Both the position numbers and the translations under genes were made by a program. Below are positions 49,615 to 59,446 of a DNA stretch of 64,000 nucleotides, piece by piece. This DNA comes from Thalassobius sp034670005. GTDB taxonomy: Bacteria > Pseudomonadota > Alphaproteobacteria > Rhodobacterales > Rhodobacteraceae. Under the pieces are notes generated by a model. It saw only the letters and a list, made by a program, of their open reading frames with translations, was not told where the DNA came from and did not search any database. The stretch is from assembly GCF_034670005.1 (NCBI RefSeq), contig NZ_JAXMOH010000002.1, positions 186,001-250,000 on the forward strand, given 5' to 3'. Position 1 is the stretch's first letter; each line of letters begins with the position of its first letter.

Positions 49615-50658
49615 ATGACGCAGGACGCCATTCAGGGGCTGATCGACGCCCTGCCATTGCCCTCACTGATTGTTACGCAGGGGGACAGAATCGTCGGTGC
49701 AAATGCGCGGGCTGAAAAACTTCTGGGGCAGGGGTTGGCGGGGCGTCACCTTGTAACCGTGCTGCGTCACCCTTCGGTTCTCGACGCGATCGAGGCCTGC
49801 GCGACATCGCATCAGCCCAAGACCACCCGCTACCTGACCAGTGCCGACCGCAACGAGATAACCTATCAGGTGTATTGCGGTTACGTCGAACTGGCCGAGG
49901 TGCAGGGCGTCCTGGTCAGTTTCGAAGACATCACCGACGTCGAGGCCGTCGGTCAGATGCGGCGCGACTTTGTCGCCAATGTCAGCCATGAATTGCGCAC
50001 CCCTCTGACCGCTTTGATGGGATTCATTGAAACGTTACAGGGTCCGGCCCAAAATGACCCCGTCGCACAGAAAAGATTTCTGGGCATCATGATGACAGAA
50101 GCCGGGCGGATGAACCGTCTGGTCAGCGACCTGCTGTCGCTGAGCCAAGTGGAATCCGAAGAGCGCATCCGTCCATCCCACAGTATCGACCTGACACTGC
50201 TGATAGGATCGACACTGCGCAGCATCGCGCCAGTCGCCGATAAGGCACGAGTGAAACTGGTCAAAGAGGTGCCGACGGACCTTGTATTGGTGCCGGGCGA
50301 CGAAGACCAGTTGCGGCAGGTTTTCACCAACCTGATCGAGAATGCGATCAAATATGGTGGCGACGATCAGACCGTTACAGTCAAATTGACCCATGTACAG
50401 CGCGACCCCGCGCTGCGTGGTCCGGCGGTACGGATCGAAGTTTGCGACACCGGACCGGGCATCGACCAGGTACATTTGCCACGGCTGACCGAAAGGTTTT
50501 ATCGCGTCGATAGCCACCGGTCGCGCGAAATGGGTGGCACCGGTTTGGGGCTGGCCATCGTCAAGCATATCGTCAACCGCCATCGTGGCAGATTGAAAAT
50601 CGACAGCTCGCCAGAAGAAGGCAGTCGTTTCACCGTGATTCTGCCAGCGCTAGACTAA
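49615..50658 (+). CDS. phoR: PhoR-type sensor histidine kinase without membrane segment
   Basis: 347 residues. PAS domain at about 10-108 (LPLPSLIVTQGDRIVGANAR), then HisKA with H125 (VANVSHELRTPLTAL), then HATPase with NLIENAIKYGG, VCDTGPGIDQ and GGTGLGLAIVKHIVNRH. I see no transmembrane helix and no HAMP; sensing must come from contact with PstB/PhoU or a cytosolic cue. Upstream of pst-phoU-phoB, with which it forms the phosphate-starvation system. Separate promoter for pst (Pho box at 50796). Confidence 0.88.
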   Translation: MTQDAIQGLIDALPLPSLIVTQGDRIVGANARAEKLLGQGLAGRHLVTVLRHPSVLDAIEACATSHQPKTTRYLTSADRNEITYQVYCGYVELAEVQGVLVSFEDITDVEAVGQMRRDFVANVSHELRTPLTALMGFIETLQGPAQNDPVAQKRFLGIMMTEAGRMNRLVSDLLSLSQVESEERIRPSHSIDLTLLIGSTLRSIAPVADKARVKLVKEVPTDLVLVPGDEDQLRQVFTNLIENAIKYGGDDQTVTVKLTHVQRDPALRGPAVRIEVCDTGPGIDQVHLPRLTERFYRVDSHRSREMGGTGLGLAIVKHIVNRHRGRLKIDSSPEEGSRFTVILPALD

Positions 50659-50795
50659 CGTCTGAACTTGTCTAGATGCCGCACCTGCATAGCAGACGGA
50701 CATCGTCACCAATTTTTATCGTTTTTCCTTTAAAGTTAACAGCTTACAAAACTTCCATAATCACATGTGACAAAGTTGATCCAATTATATGATGG

Positions 50796-50824
50796 TTGTC
50801 ATATAGTTGTTACATTACTGTCAC
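50796..50824 (+). promoter_or_regulatory. Three Pho-box repeats upstream of pstS
   Basis: TTGTCAT (50796-50802), TTGTTAC (50807-50813) and CTGTCAC (50818-50824), each 7 bp and 4 bp apart, one per DNA turn (11 bp), matching the PhoB half-site CTGTCAT. The AT-rich surroundings (TATATGATGG) and 83 bp to the pstS ATG fit a PhoB-activated promoter. The 248-bp phoR-pstS gap has nothing else recognisable. Confidence 0.85.
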
Positions 50825-50906
50825 AAAAGCATTGCGCAACCCCGGTAGGTCCGCCGGTAAGGCCATCATGGGATGGCCCATCCAAAACGAAATCAGGAGT
50901 TTCCAT

Positions 50907-51947
50907 ATGTCCTTCGTGAAACTGACCGCCTCGGCTCTGGCGATCGCTGCCGTTTCCGCAACCGCCGCTTCCGCGCGCGATCAAATTCAGATCGCCGGTT
51001 CGTCGACCGTTCTGCCTTATGCAACTATCGTTGCCGAAGCCTTCGGCGAAAACTTCGACTTCCCGACTCCCGTCGTTGAAGGTGGCGGTTCCGGTGCCGG
51101 TCGCAAGAAAATGTGCGAAGGCGTGGGCGAAAACACCATCGACATCGCCGATTCGTCGTCGCGCATCAAGCAGTCGGATATCGACCTGTGCGCCTCCAAC
51201 GGTGTGAACGAAATCATGGAAGTCCGCATCGGCTATGACGGTATCGTCTTCGCTTCGGACATCAATGGCGCAGAATTCGCCTTCACGCCAACCGATTGGT
51301 TCAACGCGCTGGCCGCTCAGGTCGTCGTCGACGGCAAGCTGGTCGACAATGCCAACAAGACCTGGGCCGACGTGAATGGCGACCTGGCCGACCAAGACAT
51401 CCTGGCCTTTATCCCGGGCACCAAGCACGGTACCCGCGAAGTCTTCGACGTGAAGGTCCTGGAAGCTGGCTGCAAAGCCACCGGCGCCTATGACATCTAC
51501 AAAGAAGCCAATGGCGGCGACAAGAAAAAGGCCGCGAAAGCCTGCTTCGCACTGCGCACCGACGGCGTATCTGTAGACATCGACGGCGACTACACCGAAA
51601 CCTTGGCCCGTCTGGCTGCCAACCCTCAGGCAATCGGCGTCTTCGGCCTGTCGTTCTACGAAAACAACACCGACAAGCTACGCGTCGCGACAATGGGCGG
51701 CATCGTTCCGTCGACCGAATCGATCGCAACCGGCGAATACCCGGTATCGCGCCCGCTGTTCTTCTACGTGAAGAAAGCGCATCTGGGTGTGATCCCTGGT
51801 CTGCAGGAATACATCGATTTCTTCGTGTCTGATGAAATCGCTGGCCCCGATGGCCCGCTGGCAGCTTACGGTCTGGTTTCGGACCCGGAACTGGCCAAGA
51901 CCCAAGAAATGGTTGCAGCAGGTACCCCGATGGGTCCTCTGAACTAA
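50907..51947 (+). CDS. pstS: Periplasmic phosphate-binding protein
   Basis: 346 residues. Binds phosphate for the PstSCAB importer. Signal peptide MSFVKLTASALAIAAVSATA with cleavage near ASARD; the mature start IQIAGSSTVLPYATIVAEAF and VEGGGSGAGRKKMCEG with DIADSSSRIK form the phosphate site. ATG 50907 has CAGGAGTTT upstream; an in-frame start at 50796 lies in the Pho box itself and is rejected. Cysteine pairs (KMCEG/DLCAS, AGCKA/KACFA) probably form disulfides. Confidence 0.95.
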   Translation: MSFVKLTASALAIAAVSATAASARDQIQIAGSSTVLPYATIVAEAFGENFDFPTPVVEGGGSGAGRKKMCEGVGENTIDIADSSSRIKQSDIDLCASNGVNEIMEVRIGYDGIVFASDINGAEFAFTPTDWFNALAAQVVVDGKLVDNANKTWADVNGDLADQDILAFIPGTKHGTREVFDVKVLEAGCKATGAYDIYKEANGGDKKKAAKACFALRTDGVSVDIDGDYTETLARLAANPQAIGVFGLSFYENNTDKLRVATMGGIVPSTESIATGEYPVSRPLFFYVKKAHLGVIPGLQEYIDFFVSDEIAGPDGPLAAYGLVSDPELAKTQEMVAAGTPMGPLN

Positions 51948-51961
51948 GCATCTGATGCCTG

Positions 51962-51988
51962 CAGGTGGCGCCGGTCCGGCGCCACCTG
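51962..51988 (+). terminator. Strong hairpin between pstS and pstC
   Basis: CAGGTGGCGCCGG and CCGGCGCCACCTG are perfect 13-bp arms around one base, followed by TTTCTATT. A partial terminator that would give pstS more message than pstCAB, as the binding protein is needed in excess. Confidence 0.85.
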
Positions 51989-52024
51989 TTTCTATTATCC
52001 AATCTTTTCCGCGATGGAGCAGCC

Positions 52025-53485
52025 ATGAGCGCCGGTCTCATCATCCTTGTCGTCATTCTGATTGCATTTACCGGCTTCTTCCTTGGCCGTGCGCGTGCAT
52101 ACAAATCGGCTGGCGGTGACATCCGAAAACTGCATTCACGACCAAATTATTATGGCCTAATGGTCGCAATATATGCCTCCGTGCCTGCGCTTTTGTTCAC
52201 CATTCTCTGGCTTCTTTTGCAGCCCCTTTACATCGAAAGTCAGGTGTCGAAATTTATCGACACGGTCGATATTCCTGAGGGTGGCTCTCTCGGGCTGGTG
52301 ATGTCAGATGTACGCCGGATTTCGGACGGGCTCGATGTCGCGGTCGACGCAGGGACACTGACCGAGGGCCAGATAGCCACCATGCGAGCTGATGTCGACG
52401 ACTTGCGCACCCTCTTGGGACAAGTGGGGGTCGCCGTTGCCTCGGATGTCAAACAGAACGTGTTCGACGCCGCCAGAGAATATCGCAGGCTGTCCGTCAA
52501 ACTGCGCATCGCAATGGGCGTTATCGCCATCGGGCTCAGTGTTGTCGGTGCGGTCGTTTCGATGCTGCGCATTCATCCTGACTACCGGGCACGCAACACG
52601 TCGGAACATGCGATCAAGGCATTGCTGATCCTGTCCTCTCTGGTAGCGATCCTGACCACGATCGGGATCATATCGTCGCTGCTGTTCGAAACGGTGCATT
52701 TTTTCCGGCTCTATCCGGCCAAGGACTTCTTCTTCAGCCTGACCTGGAACCCGCAATTTCGTGGCGGTTCCGACCTTGGCATCTTGCCGCTACTTTGGGG
52801 CACGCTCTACGTTTCTTTCGTAGCACTGATCTTTGCCGTTCCGATCGGGTTGCTGGCGGCAATCTATCTTTCAGAATATGCCAGCAGGCACGTACGTTCG
52901 ATTGCCAAGCCCGCGATCGAAGTGCTGGCCGGTATTCCGACCATTGTTTACGGTCTGTTCGCTCTTATCACCGTCGGCCCGCTGCTGCGCGACTATTTCG
53001 CCCAACCTCTGGGGATGGGCAGTTCGTCTTCTTCGGTGCTGACTGCCGGTGTCGTGATGGGCATCATGCTGATCCCTTTCGTGTCCTCACTATCTGATGA
53101 TGTGATCAACGCGGTTCCGCAGGCCATGCGCGACGGGTCTTACGGACTTGGCGCCACCAGATCGGAAACCATCAAACAAGTAATCCTGCCCGCCGCTCTG
53201 CCGGGGGTTGTCGGGGCCATCCTTCTTGCCGCCAGCCGCGCTATTGGCGAAACGATGATCGTGGTGATGGGGGCCGGCGCCGCCGCCAAGCTAAGCCTCA
53301 ATCCATTCGAGGCGATGACAACCATCACAGTGAAGATCGTCAGTCAGTTGACTGGCGACACCGAATTCGCAAGCCCCGAAACGTTGGTCGCCTTCGCACT
53401 TGGCTTGTCGCTGTTCGTTGTCACACTGGGGCTGAATGTTCTCGCACTCTATATCGTGCGCAAATACCGGGAGCAGTACGAATGA
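52025..53485 (+). CDS. pstC: Phosphate ABC transporter permease PstC
   Basis: 486 residues, much longer than E. coli PstC (319). The extra N-terminal part (about 1-235) has three helices and a hydrophilic region with coiled-coil-like heptads (52-145). The permease core follows with IGLLAAIYLSEYASRHVRSI, IEVLAGIPTIVYGLFALITV and the ATPase contact GLGATRSETIKQVILPAALPG. ATG 52025 (GATGGAGCAGCC before it) was chosen over 51965. Its stop overlaps pstA. The extension is a known feature of alphaproteobacterial PstC. Confidence 0.93.
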   Translation: MSAGLIILVVILIAFTGFFLGRARAYKSAGGDIRKLHSRPNYYGLMVAIYASVPALLFTILWLLLQPLYIESQVSKFIDTVDIPEGGSLGLVMSDVRRISDGLDVAVDAGTLTEGQIATMRADVDDLRTLLGQVGVAVASDVKQNVFDAAREYRRLSVKLRIAMGVIAIGLSVVGAVVSMLRIHPDYRARNTSEHAIKALLILSSLVAILTTIGIISSLLFETVHFFRLYPAKDFFFSLTWNPQFRGGSDLGILPLLWGTLYVSFVALIFAVPIGLLAAIYLSEYASRHVRSIAKPAIEVLAGIPTIVYGLFALITVGPLLRDYFAQPLGMGSSSSSVLTAGVVMGIMLIPFVSSLSDDVINAVPQAMRDGSYGLGATRSETIKQVILPAALPGVVGAILLAASRAIGETMIVVMGAGAAAKLSLNPFEAMTTITVKIVSQLTGDTEFASPETLVAFALGLSLFVVTLGLNVLALYIVRKYREQYE

Positions 53486-54837
53486 CTGATCTTTCGATGT
53501 CCGAGACCGCGCCGCGTGGTCCACATGCAAGTTCGCTCCTGGTTCAGGATGCCAATACGCGCAAACGTAATGCTGCAGAGCGCAGGTTCCGTACCTATGG
53601 CATGATGGCCGTTGCTATTGCCATTCTGGCGTTGTTCGCCTTGCTCAGCTCGATCCTTTACAATGGTAGTTCAGCCTTCCGGCAGGCCTTTATCGTGCTT
53701 GATGTGTATCTCGACCCGGCAAAACTGGATAAAGACGGTACGCGCGATGTTGAAAAGATCGCCAAAGTTTCGACCTTCGGTTATGCGCCGCTGATCGCAG
53801 CCGCGATCGAGAGAAAATTCGAAAATCCCGAGGTCGGCGTAGACGGGTTGTCAGCGAAAAACGCCGCCAAAATGATTTCCAAAGAAGGCCCGGCAGAGCT
53901 GCGCCGCTACGTTCTGGCCAATCCGGACATGATCGGTGAAACGGTGGAATTCGAATTTCTCGCCTCCGGTCGTATCGATGGGTATTTCAAGGGCCGGGTG
54001 ACGATGGACACCGCGAAGCTCGACAAAAACGTGTCGCCCGAACAGCTGCAACTGGCTGATCAGTTGAAATCGGTCGGCGTTCTGAAAACCAAGTTCAATA
54101 CAGGTTTCCTGACCCGGGCAGACGCCTCTGAAAACCGGCCCGAAGCCTCCGGACTTGGCGTGGCGATCCTGGGATCGTTCTACATGATGATCGTGGTGCT
54201 GGTTCTGGCATTGCCAATCGGTGTGGCCGCCTCGATCTATCTGGAAGAATTTGCACCAAAGAACTGGATTACCGATGTTGTTGAGGTGAATATCGCCAAT
54301 CTTGCGGCGGTGCCTTCAATCGTGTTCGGGATCCTGGGGCTGGCGATTTTCATCAATTTCGCGGGTCTGCCGCAATCAGCCCCCATCGTGGGCGGTCTGG
54401 TGCTGACACTGATGACATTGCCAACGATCATCATCGCGACCCGCGCCTCTTTGAAATCTGTACCGCCCTCGATCCGCGATGCCGCGCTGGGGATTGGTGC
54501 GTCGAAAATGCAGGCTGTATTCCATCACGTATTACCCTTGGCCGCGCCGGGCATTCTGACCGGCACCATCATTGGGTTGGCGCAGGCTTTGGGGGAAACC
54601 GCGCCTCTGTTGCTGATCGGCATGGTGGCCTTTGTCCGCGATTTCCCCTCGGCCCCGCCAGAAGGGTTCTTTGATCCCGCCGCGGCACTGCCGGTTCAGG
54701 TTTACAACTGGACGCAACGCTCTGACCCGGCCTTCGTCGAACGGGCTTCCGGTGCAATCATTGTCCTGATGGTGTTCCTGCTGATCATGAACGCTATCGC
54801 AATTGTTCTTCGCCGCCGGTTCGAACGCCGCTGGTAA
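53482..54837 (+). CDS. pstA: Phosphate ABC transporter permease PstA
   Basis: 451 residues against 296 in E. coli. A first helix at about 40-60 is followed by an inserted periplasmic domain of about 170 residues (from SAFRQAFIVLDVYLDPAKLD to ENRPEASGLG). Then comes the core: PIGVAASIYLEEFAPKNWIT, NLAAVPSIVFGILGLAIFIN, ATPase contact ALGIGASKMQAVFHHVLPLA. ATGA overlap with pstC. The insert is larger than the usual and is of unknown role. Confidence 0.92.
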   Translation: MTDLSMSETAPRGPHASSLLVQDANTRKRNAAERRFRTYGMMAVAIAILALFALLSSILYNGSSAFRQAFIVLDVYLDPAKLDKDGTRDVEKIAKVSTFGYAPLIAAAIERKFENPEVGVDGLSAKNAAKMISKEGPAELRRYVLANPDMIGETVEFEFLASGRIDGYFKGRVTMDTAKLDKNVSPEQLQLADQLKSVGVLKTKFNTGFLTRADASENRPEASGLGVAILGSFYMMIVVLVLALPIGVAASIYLEEFAPKNWITDVVEVNIANLAAVPSIVFGILGLAIFINFAGLPQSAPIVGGLVLTLMTLPTIIIATRASLKSVPPSIRDAALGIGASKMQAVFHHVLPLAAPGILTGTIIGLAQALGETAPLLLIGMVAFVRDFPSAPPEGFFDPAAALPVQVYNWTQRSDPAFVERASGAIIVLMVFLLIMNAIAIVLRRRFERRW

Positions 54838-54852
54838 GCTGATAGAAAACGG

Positions 54853-55659
<807 letters not shown>

Positions 55660-55670
55660 GGAGACAGATC

Positions 55671-56405
55671 ATGACCGATGAAAGTGCAATGAGCGAAACC
55701 CATATCGTCAAATCCTTTGACCGCGATCTGGAAGCGATCCAGGCCCAGATCATGAAAATGGGTGGGCTGGTCGAGGAAGCAATCCTGAAAGCGTCGCAAT
55801 CACTGGAAGAACGCGACGAGGAACTGGCCGAGAAAGTGCGTAACAGCGACAAGGCCATCGACGACCTGGAAACCCTGATCAACGAAAACACCGCCCGGGT
55901 GATCGCTTTGCGTGCACCGACGGCATCTGATTTGCGGGTGATCCTCAGCGTGATGAAGATCGCCGGAAATCTGGAACGGATCGGCGATTACGCGAAGAAC
56001 ATGGCCAAGCGGACCGGCGTTCTGGTGCAGATGACCCCGATCAACGGATCGCAATCCGCACTGCGCCGGATGGCGCGCGAAGTGCAACTGATGCTCAAAG
56101 ATGCGCTGGACGCTTATATTCAGCGCGATGCGGAACTGGCGATGGATGTGATCCAGCGCGACCAGGACGTCGATCAGATGTATAATGCGTTGTTCCGCGA
56201 ATTCCTGACCTTCATGATGGAAGACCCGCGCAACATCACCGCCTGTATGCACCTGCATTTCATCGCCAAGAATACCGAACGGATGGGGGATCACGTCACC
56301 TCGATCGCCGAGCAGGTGATCTATCTGGTCAAGGGCGAAGTTCCCGAGGCGGGTCGCCCGAAAGGCGATCAGACCTCGGTAGATCCGCAACTCGGAAAGG
56401 TCTGA
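55671..56405 (+). CDS. phoU: Phosphate-signalling protein PhoU
   Basis: 244 residues. Two PhoU three-helix bundles with the metal-binding motifs: AGNLERIGDYAKN (repeat 1) and AKNTERMGDHVTS (repeat 2). Mediates between PstSCAB and PhoR. CTGAGGAGAC precedes ATG 55671. Followed 3 bp later by phoB. Confidence 0.95.
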   Translation: MTDESAMSETHIVKSFDRDLEAIQAQIMKMGGLVEEAILKASQSLEERDEELAEKVRNSDKAIDDLETLINENTARVIALRAPTASDLRVILSVMKIAGNLERIGDYAKNMAKRTGVLVQMTPINGSQSALRRMAREVQLMLKDALDAYIQRDAELAMDVIQRDQDVDQMYNALFREFLTFMMEDPRNITACMHLHFIAKNTERMGDHVTSIAEQVIYLVKGEVPEAGRPKGDQTSVDPQLGKV

Positions 56406-56408
56406 CCC

Positions 56409-57098
56409 ATGTCGACATCGCAGCCCACGGTGCTGGTGGTCGAAGACGAACCGGCACAACGCGAAGTGCTGGCCTATAACCTCGAAGCCGAAGGCTTTCG
56501 TGTTGCCAAGGCCGAAAACGGCGAAGAAGCGCTTATCATGGTAGACGAGGAAAACCCCGACATCATCGTGCTGGACTGGATGCTGCCCAACGTATCGGGG
56601 ATCGAGGTCTGCCGCCGGCTGAAAACCCGGTCGGAAACCCGCGGCGTTCCGATCATCATGCTGTCGGCCCGGTCCGAAGAAGTGGACAAGGTGCGCGGGC
56701 TGGAAACCGGGGCCGATGACTATATGGTCAAACCCTATTCGCTGGTCGAACTGATGGCCCGGGTGCGGGCGCAACTGCGCCGGACCCGTCCAGCGACGGT
56801 GGGCGAGAGGCTGGAATACGAAGACATCCTTCTGGATGCCGAAACCCACCGGGTGACCCGCAGCGGCGAAGCGTTGAAGCTGGGACCGACCGAATTCCGG
56901 CTGCTGTCGACCTTCATGGAAAAACCGGGCCGGGTCTGGAGCCGCGAACAGTTGCTGGACCGAGTTTGGGGCCGCGATATCTATGTCGACACCCGCACGG
57001 TCGATGTCCATATTGGCCGGTTGCGCAAAGCCTTGACCGTTCATGGCGGCGAAGACCCGCTGCGCACGGTACGTGGCGCCGGCTATGCTTTGGGTTGA
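56409..57098 (+). CDS. phoB: Phosphate regulon response regulator PhoB
   Basis: 229 residues. Receiver with E12, D13 and phospho-acceptor D56 (IIVLDWMLPNVSG), K105-region MVKPYSLVELMARV, and an OmpR-type winged helix (LKLGPTEFRLLSTFMEKPGR, then SREQLLDRVWGRDIYVDTRT). It should bind the Pho repeats at 50796. Last gene of the phosphate run, so phoB is likely raised by its own regulon. Confidence 0.95.
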   Translation: MSTSQPTVLVVEDEPAQREVLAYNLEAEGFRVAKAENGEEALIMVDEENPDIIVLDWMLPNVSGIEVCRRLKTRSETRGVPIIMLSARSEEVDKVRGLETGADDYMVKPYSLVELMARVRAQLRRTRPATVGERLEYEDILLDAETHRVTRSGEALKLGPTEFRLLSTFMEKPGRVWSREQLLDRVWGRDIYVDTRTVDVHIGRLRKALTVHGGEDPLRTVRGAGYALG

Positions 57099-57162
57099 GC
57101 GCAGTATTTCCGGTCATCGGATGGACAGTGGACCAGATCGAAATAGCACCCTGTTCCGCACA

Positions 57163-58074
57163 TTAGCGGGGCAGGGTGTCTTCGTCCTCGGCCTGCGTTT
57201 CCAGCCAAGACCGGAAAAGACCGAGGGATCGGTCTTCGGCCCGTTCCAGTGGCCAGACCAGAAAATAGGCACCCAAGGGCCGCGTTGCACCGCCATAGGC
57301 AACCACTAACCGGCCGTCTTTCAGGTCCTGCTGTACCAGATAATCAGGCAACAGAGCGACCCCCAGCCCATGAATCGCCGCCTGTAGGATTGTTGAAAAC
57401 TGATCGAAGGTGGTTCCGGAAATGTTGGCCGCCGACACACCATAGCTGTCGAACCACTGCGACCAGGCCGTGGGGCGGGTTTCAATATGCAGTAGCGGCA
57501 AATCCATCAGATCGCGGGGATGGGCAACAGTGACATTGTTCAGGACCTGGGGCGCACAGACCGGCAGCATGTTTTCCGGCTTCAGTTTCAGATGCGCGGT
57601 TCCCGGCCATTCGGCAGTGCCGAAATGGATCGCCGCATCGAAAGCTTCCTGCGCGAAATCGAACGGTTTCAAACGGGTTGCCATGTTGATCGTGACGTCT
57701 GGATGACGGGCTGCAAAGTCGGGCAGGCGGGGTACCAGCCAGCGCATCCCGAAAGTCGGCAGGATTGCCAGGTTCAGGCTGCCCCCCCTCGGGTTGACCT
57801 GCACTTTCAGCGACGCCTGCGCAATCGTCTGCAACGCGCCCCGGATCGTTGCGGTGTATTCCTCGGCTGCCGGGGTCAGGCGCATGGTTTTGCGTTCGCG
57901 GACGATCAGTGACGTGCCCAGTTGCGCCTCCAGCGCCTGCAACTGGCGGCTGACCGCGCTTTGCGTCTGGTTCAGTTCTTCTGCCGCCGCTGTGGCGCTG
58001 CCCAACCGGTCCAGCGCTTCCAGCGCGCGCAGCGATGCAATCGAAGGGAGCAATCGTCTCTGCACCGCATTCAT
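57163..58074 (-). CDS. LysR-family regulator, divergent from gcdH
   Basis: 303 residues. N-terminal helix-turn-helix (SIASLRALEALDRLGSATAA, then ELNQTQSAVSRQLQALE) and a substrate-binding domain of the GcvA-like group (LNLAILPTFGMRWLVPRLPD, then DVTINMATRLKPFDF). Its start is 104 bp from gcdH, in divergent arrangement, typical of a regulator of that gene (glutaryl-CoA or lysine breakdown). Convergent with phoB; no terminator is clear in the 64-bp gap. Confidence 0.88.
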   Translation of the reverse strand: MNAVQRRLLPSIASLRALEALDRLGSATAAAEELNQTQSAVSRQLQALEAQLGTSLIVRERKTMRLTPAAEEYTATIRGALQTIAQASLKVQVNPRGGSLNLAILPTFGMRWLVPRLPDFAARHPDVTINMATRLKPFDFAQEAFDAAIHFGTAEWPGTAHLKLKPENMLPVCAPQVLNNVTVAHPRDLMDLPLLHIETRPTAWSQWFDSYGVSAANISGTTFDQFSTILQAAIHGLGVALLPDYLVQQDLKDGRLVVAYGGATRPLGAYFLVWPLERAEDRSLGLFRSWLETQAEDEDTLPR

Positions 58075-58177
58075 TCCTTTTGCTCATATGTTGATGCGAA
58101 TAAATCGCTATTTTCTGTATATCAGATGACTTAGTATCGGATTTATATCAAGCAATACTCATAAACGAGGCTTCAAT

Positions 58178-59398
58178 ATGACTGACCGTCCGTCCCTGCG
58201 CGCTAAAGACGCCCCGGATCTAAACGCCTTCGACTGGGCTGATCCGTTCAAACTGAACGATCAGTTGAGCGAAGATGAACGCATGATCCGTGACAGCGCC
58301 CACGCCTATTGTCAGGAAAAGCTGCAGCCCCGGGTTCTGAAAGCCTTTGCGGAAGAGCAGACCGATCCCGAAATTTTCCGTGAAATGGGCGAAATGGGGC
58401 TGCTGGGCGTAACGGTGCCAGAGGAATACGGTGGCATCGGGGCAGGGTACGTATCCTACGGTCTGGTCGCGCGAGAGGTCGAGCGGGTCGATAGCGGCTA
58501 CCGGTCGATGATGTCAGTGCAATCGAGCTTGGTGATGTATCCGATCTATGCCTATGGCAGCGAAGAACAGCGGCAGAAATACCTGCCGAAACTGTCCAGC
58601 GGCGAATGGATCGGCTGTTTCGGCCTGACCGAACCGGATGCGGGGTCTGATCCGGGCGGAATGAAAACCCGTGCCACCAAGACCGATGGCGGTTACGTTC
58701 TCAACGGGTCGAAAATGTGGATTTCCAACAGTCCGATCGCCGATGTCTTCGTGGTCTGGGCCAAGTCCGACGCCCATGGTGGCAAGATTCGTGGCTTCGT
58801 GCTGGAAAAGGGCATGAAGGGGCTGTCGGCGCCGAAGATCCAGAACAAGATGAGCCTGCGCGCCTCGATCACCGGGGAAATCGTACTGGATAACGTGGAA
58901 GTCGGTGAAGACGCGTTGCTGCCGCATGTCGAAGGGCTGAAAGGCCCGTTCGGCTGCCTGAACCGGGCGCGCTATGGCATCAGCTGGGGTGTTTTGGGGG
59001 CGGCAGAATTCTGCTGGCACGCAGCGCGGCAATACGGGCTGGACCGGCATCAGTTCAAGCGTCCTCTGGCACAGACGCAATTGTATCAGAAAAAACTGGC
59101 CGACATGCAGACAGAAATTGCTCTGGGCCTGCAGGCGTCCTTGCAGGTGGGCCGTTTGATGGATCGCGCCGAAGCTGCGCCCGAGATGATCAGCATCGTC
59201 AAGCGCAACAATTGCGGCAAATGTCTGGATATCGCCCGGATGTCCCGTGACATGCATGGCGGCAACGGCATTAGTCTGGAATTCGGCGTCATCCGCCACA
59301 TGGTCAATCTGGAAACCGTCAACACCTATGAAGGCGCGCACGATGTGCACGCGCTGATCCTGGGGCGGGCGCAAACCGGTTTACAGGCGTTTTTCTGA
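58178..59398 (+). CDS. gcdH: Glutaryl-CoA dehydrogenase
   Basis: 406 residues. FAD enzyme that oxidises and decarboxylates glutaryl-CoA to crotonyl-CoA in lysine, tryptophan and glutarate breakdown. It has the GCDH pattern: DPFKLNDQLSEDERMIRDSA, RSMMSVQSSLVMYPIYAYGS, FGLTEPDAGSDPGGM, and catalytic base E385 in TYEGAHDVHALILGRAQTG. ATG 58178 has ACGAGG upstream. Followed by a terminator, so monocistronic. Confidence 0.93.
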   Translation: MTDRPSLRAKDAPDLNAFDWADPFKLNDQLSEDERMIRDSAHAYCQEKLQPRVLKAFAEEQTDPEIFREMGEMGLLGVTVPEEYGGIGAGYVSYGLVAREVERVDSGYRSMMSVQSSLVMYPIYAYGSEEQRQKYLPKLSSGEWIGCFGLTEPDAGSDPGGMKTRATKTDGGYVLNGSKMWISNSPIADVFVVWAKSDAHGGKIRGFVLEKGMKGLSAPKIQNKMSLRASITGEIVLDNVEVGEDALLPHVEGLKGPFGCLNRARYGISWGVLGAAEFCWHAARQYGLDRHQFKRPLAQTQLYQKKLADMQTEIALGLQASLQVGRLMDRAEAAPEMISIVKRNNCGKCLDIARMSRDMHGGNGISLEFGVIRHMVNLETVNTYEGAHDVHALILGRAQTGLQAFF

Positions 59399-59408
59399 TC
59401 AGGGCAGG

Positions 59409-59434
59409 GGGCGCGGGTTCGGCCCGCGCCCTTT
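59409..59434 (+). terminator. Terminator of gcdH
   Basis: GGGCGCGGG-TTCGG-CCCGCGCCC followed by TTTCTGG. 9 perfect pairs, 10 bp after the gcdH stop. Also just beyond the 3' end of the convergent lipoprotein gene. Confidence 0.85.
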
Positions 59435-59446
59435 CTGGTCCTTTCC

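Noticed and set aside
55800..57044. 414-codon minus-strand ORF opposite phoU/phoB
   Set aside because: Spans two real coupled genes in antisense; no recognisable domain.
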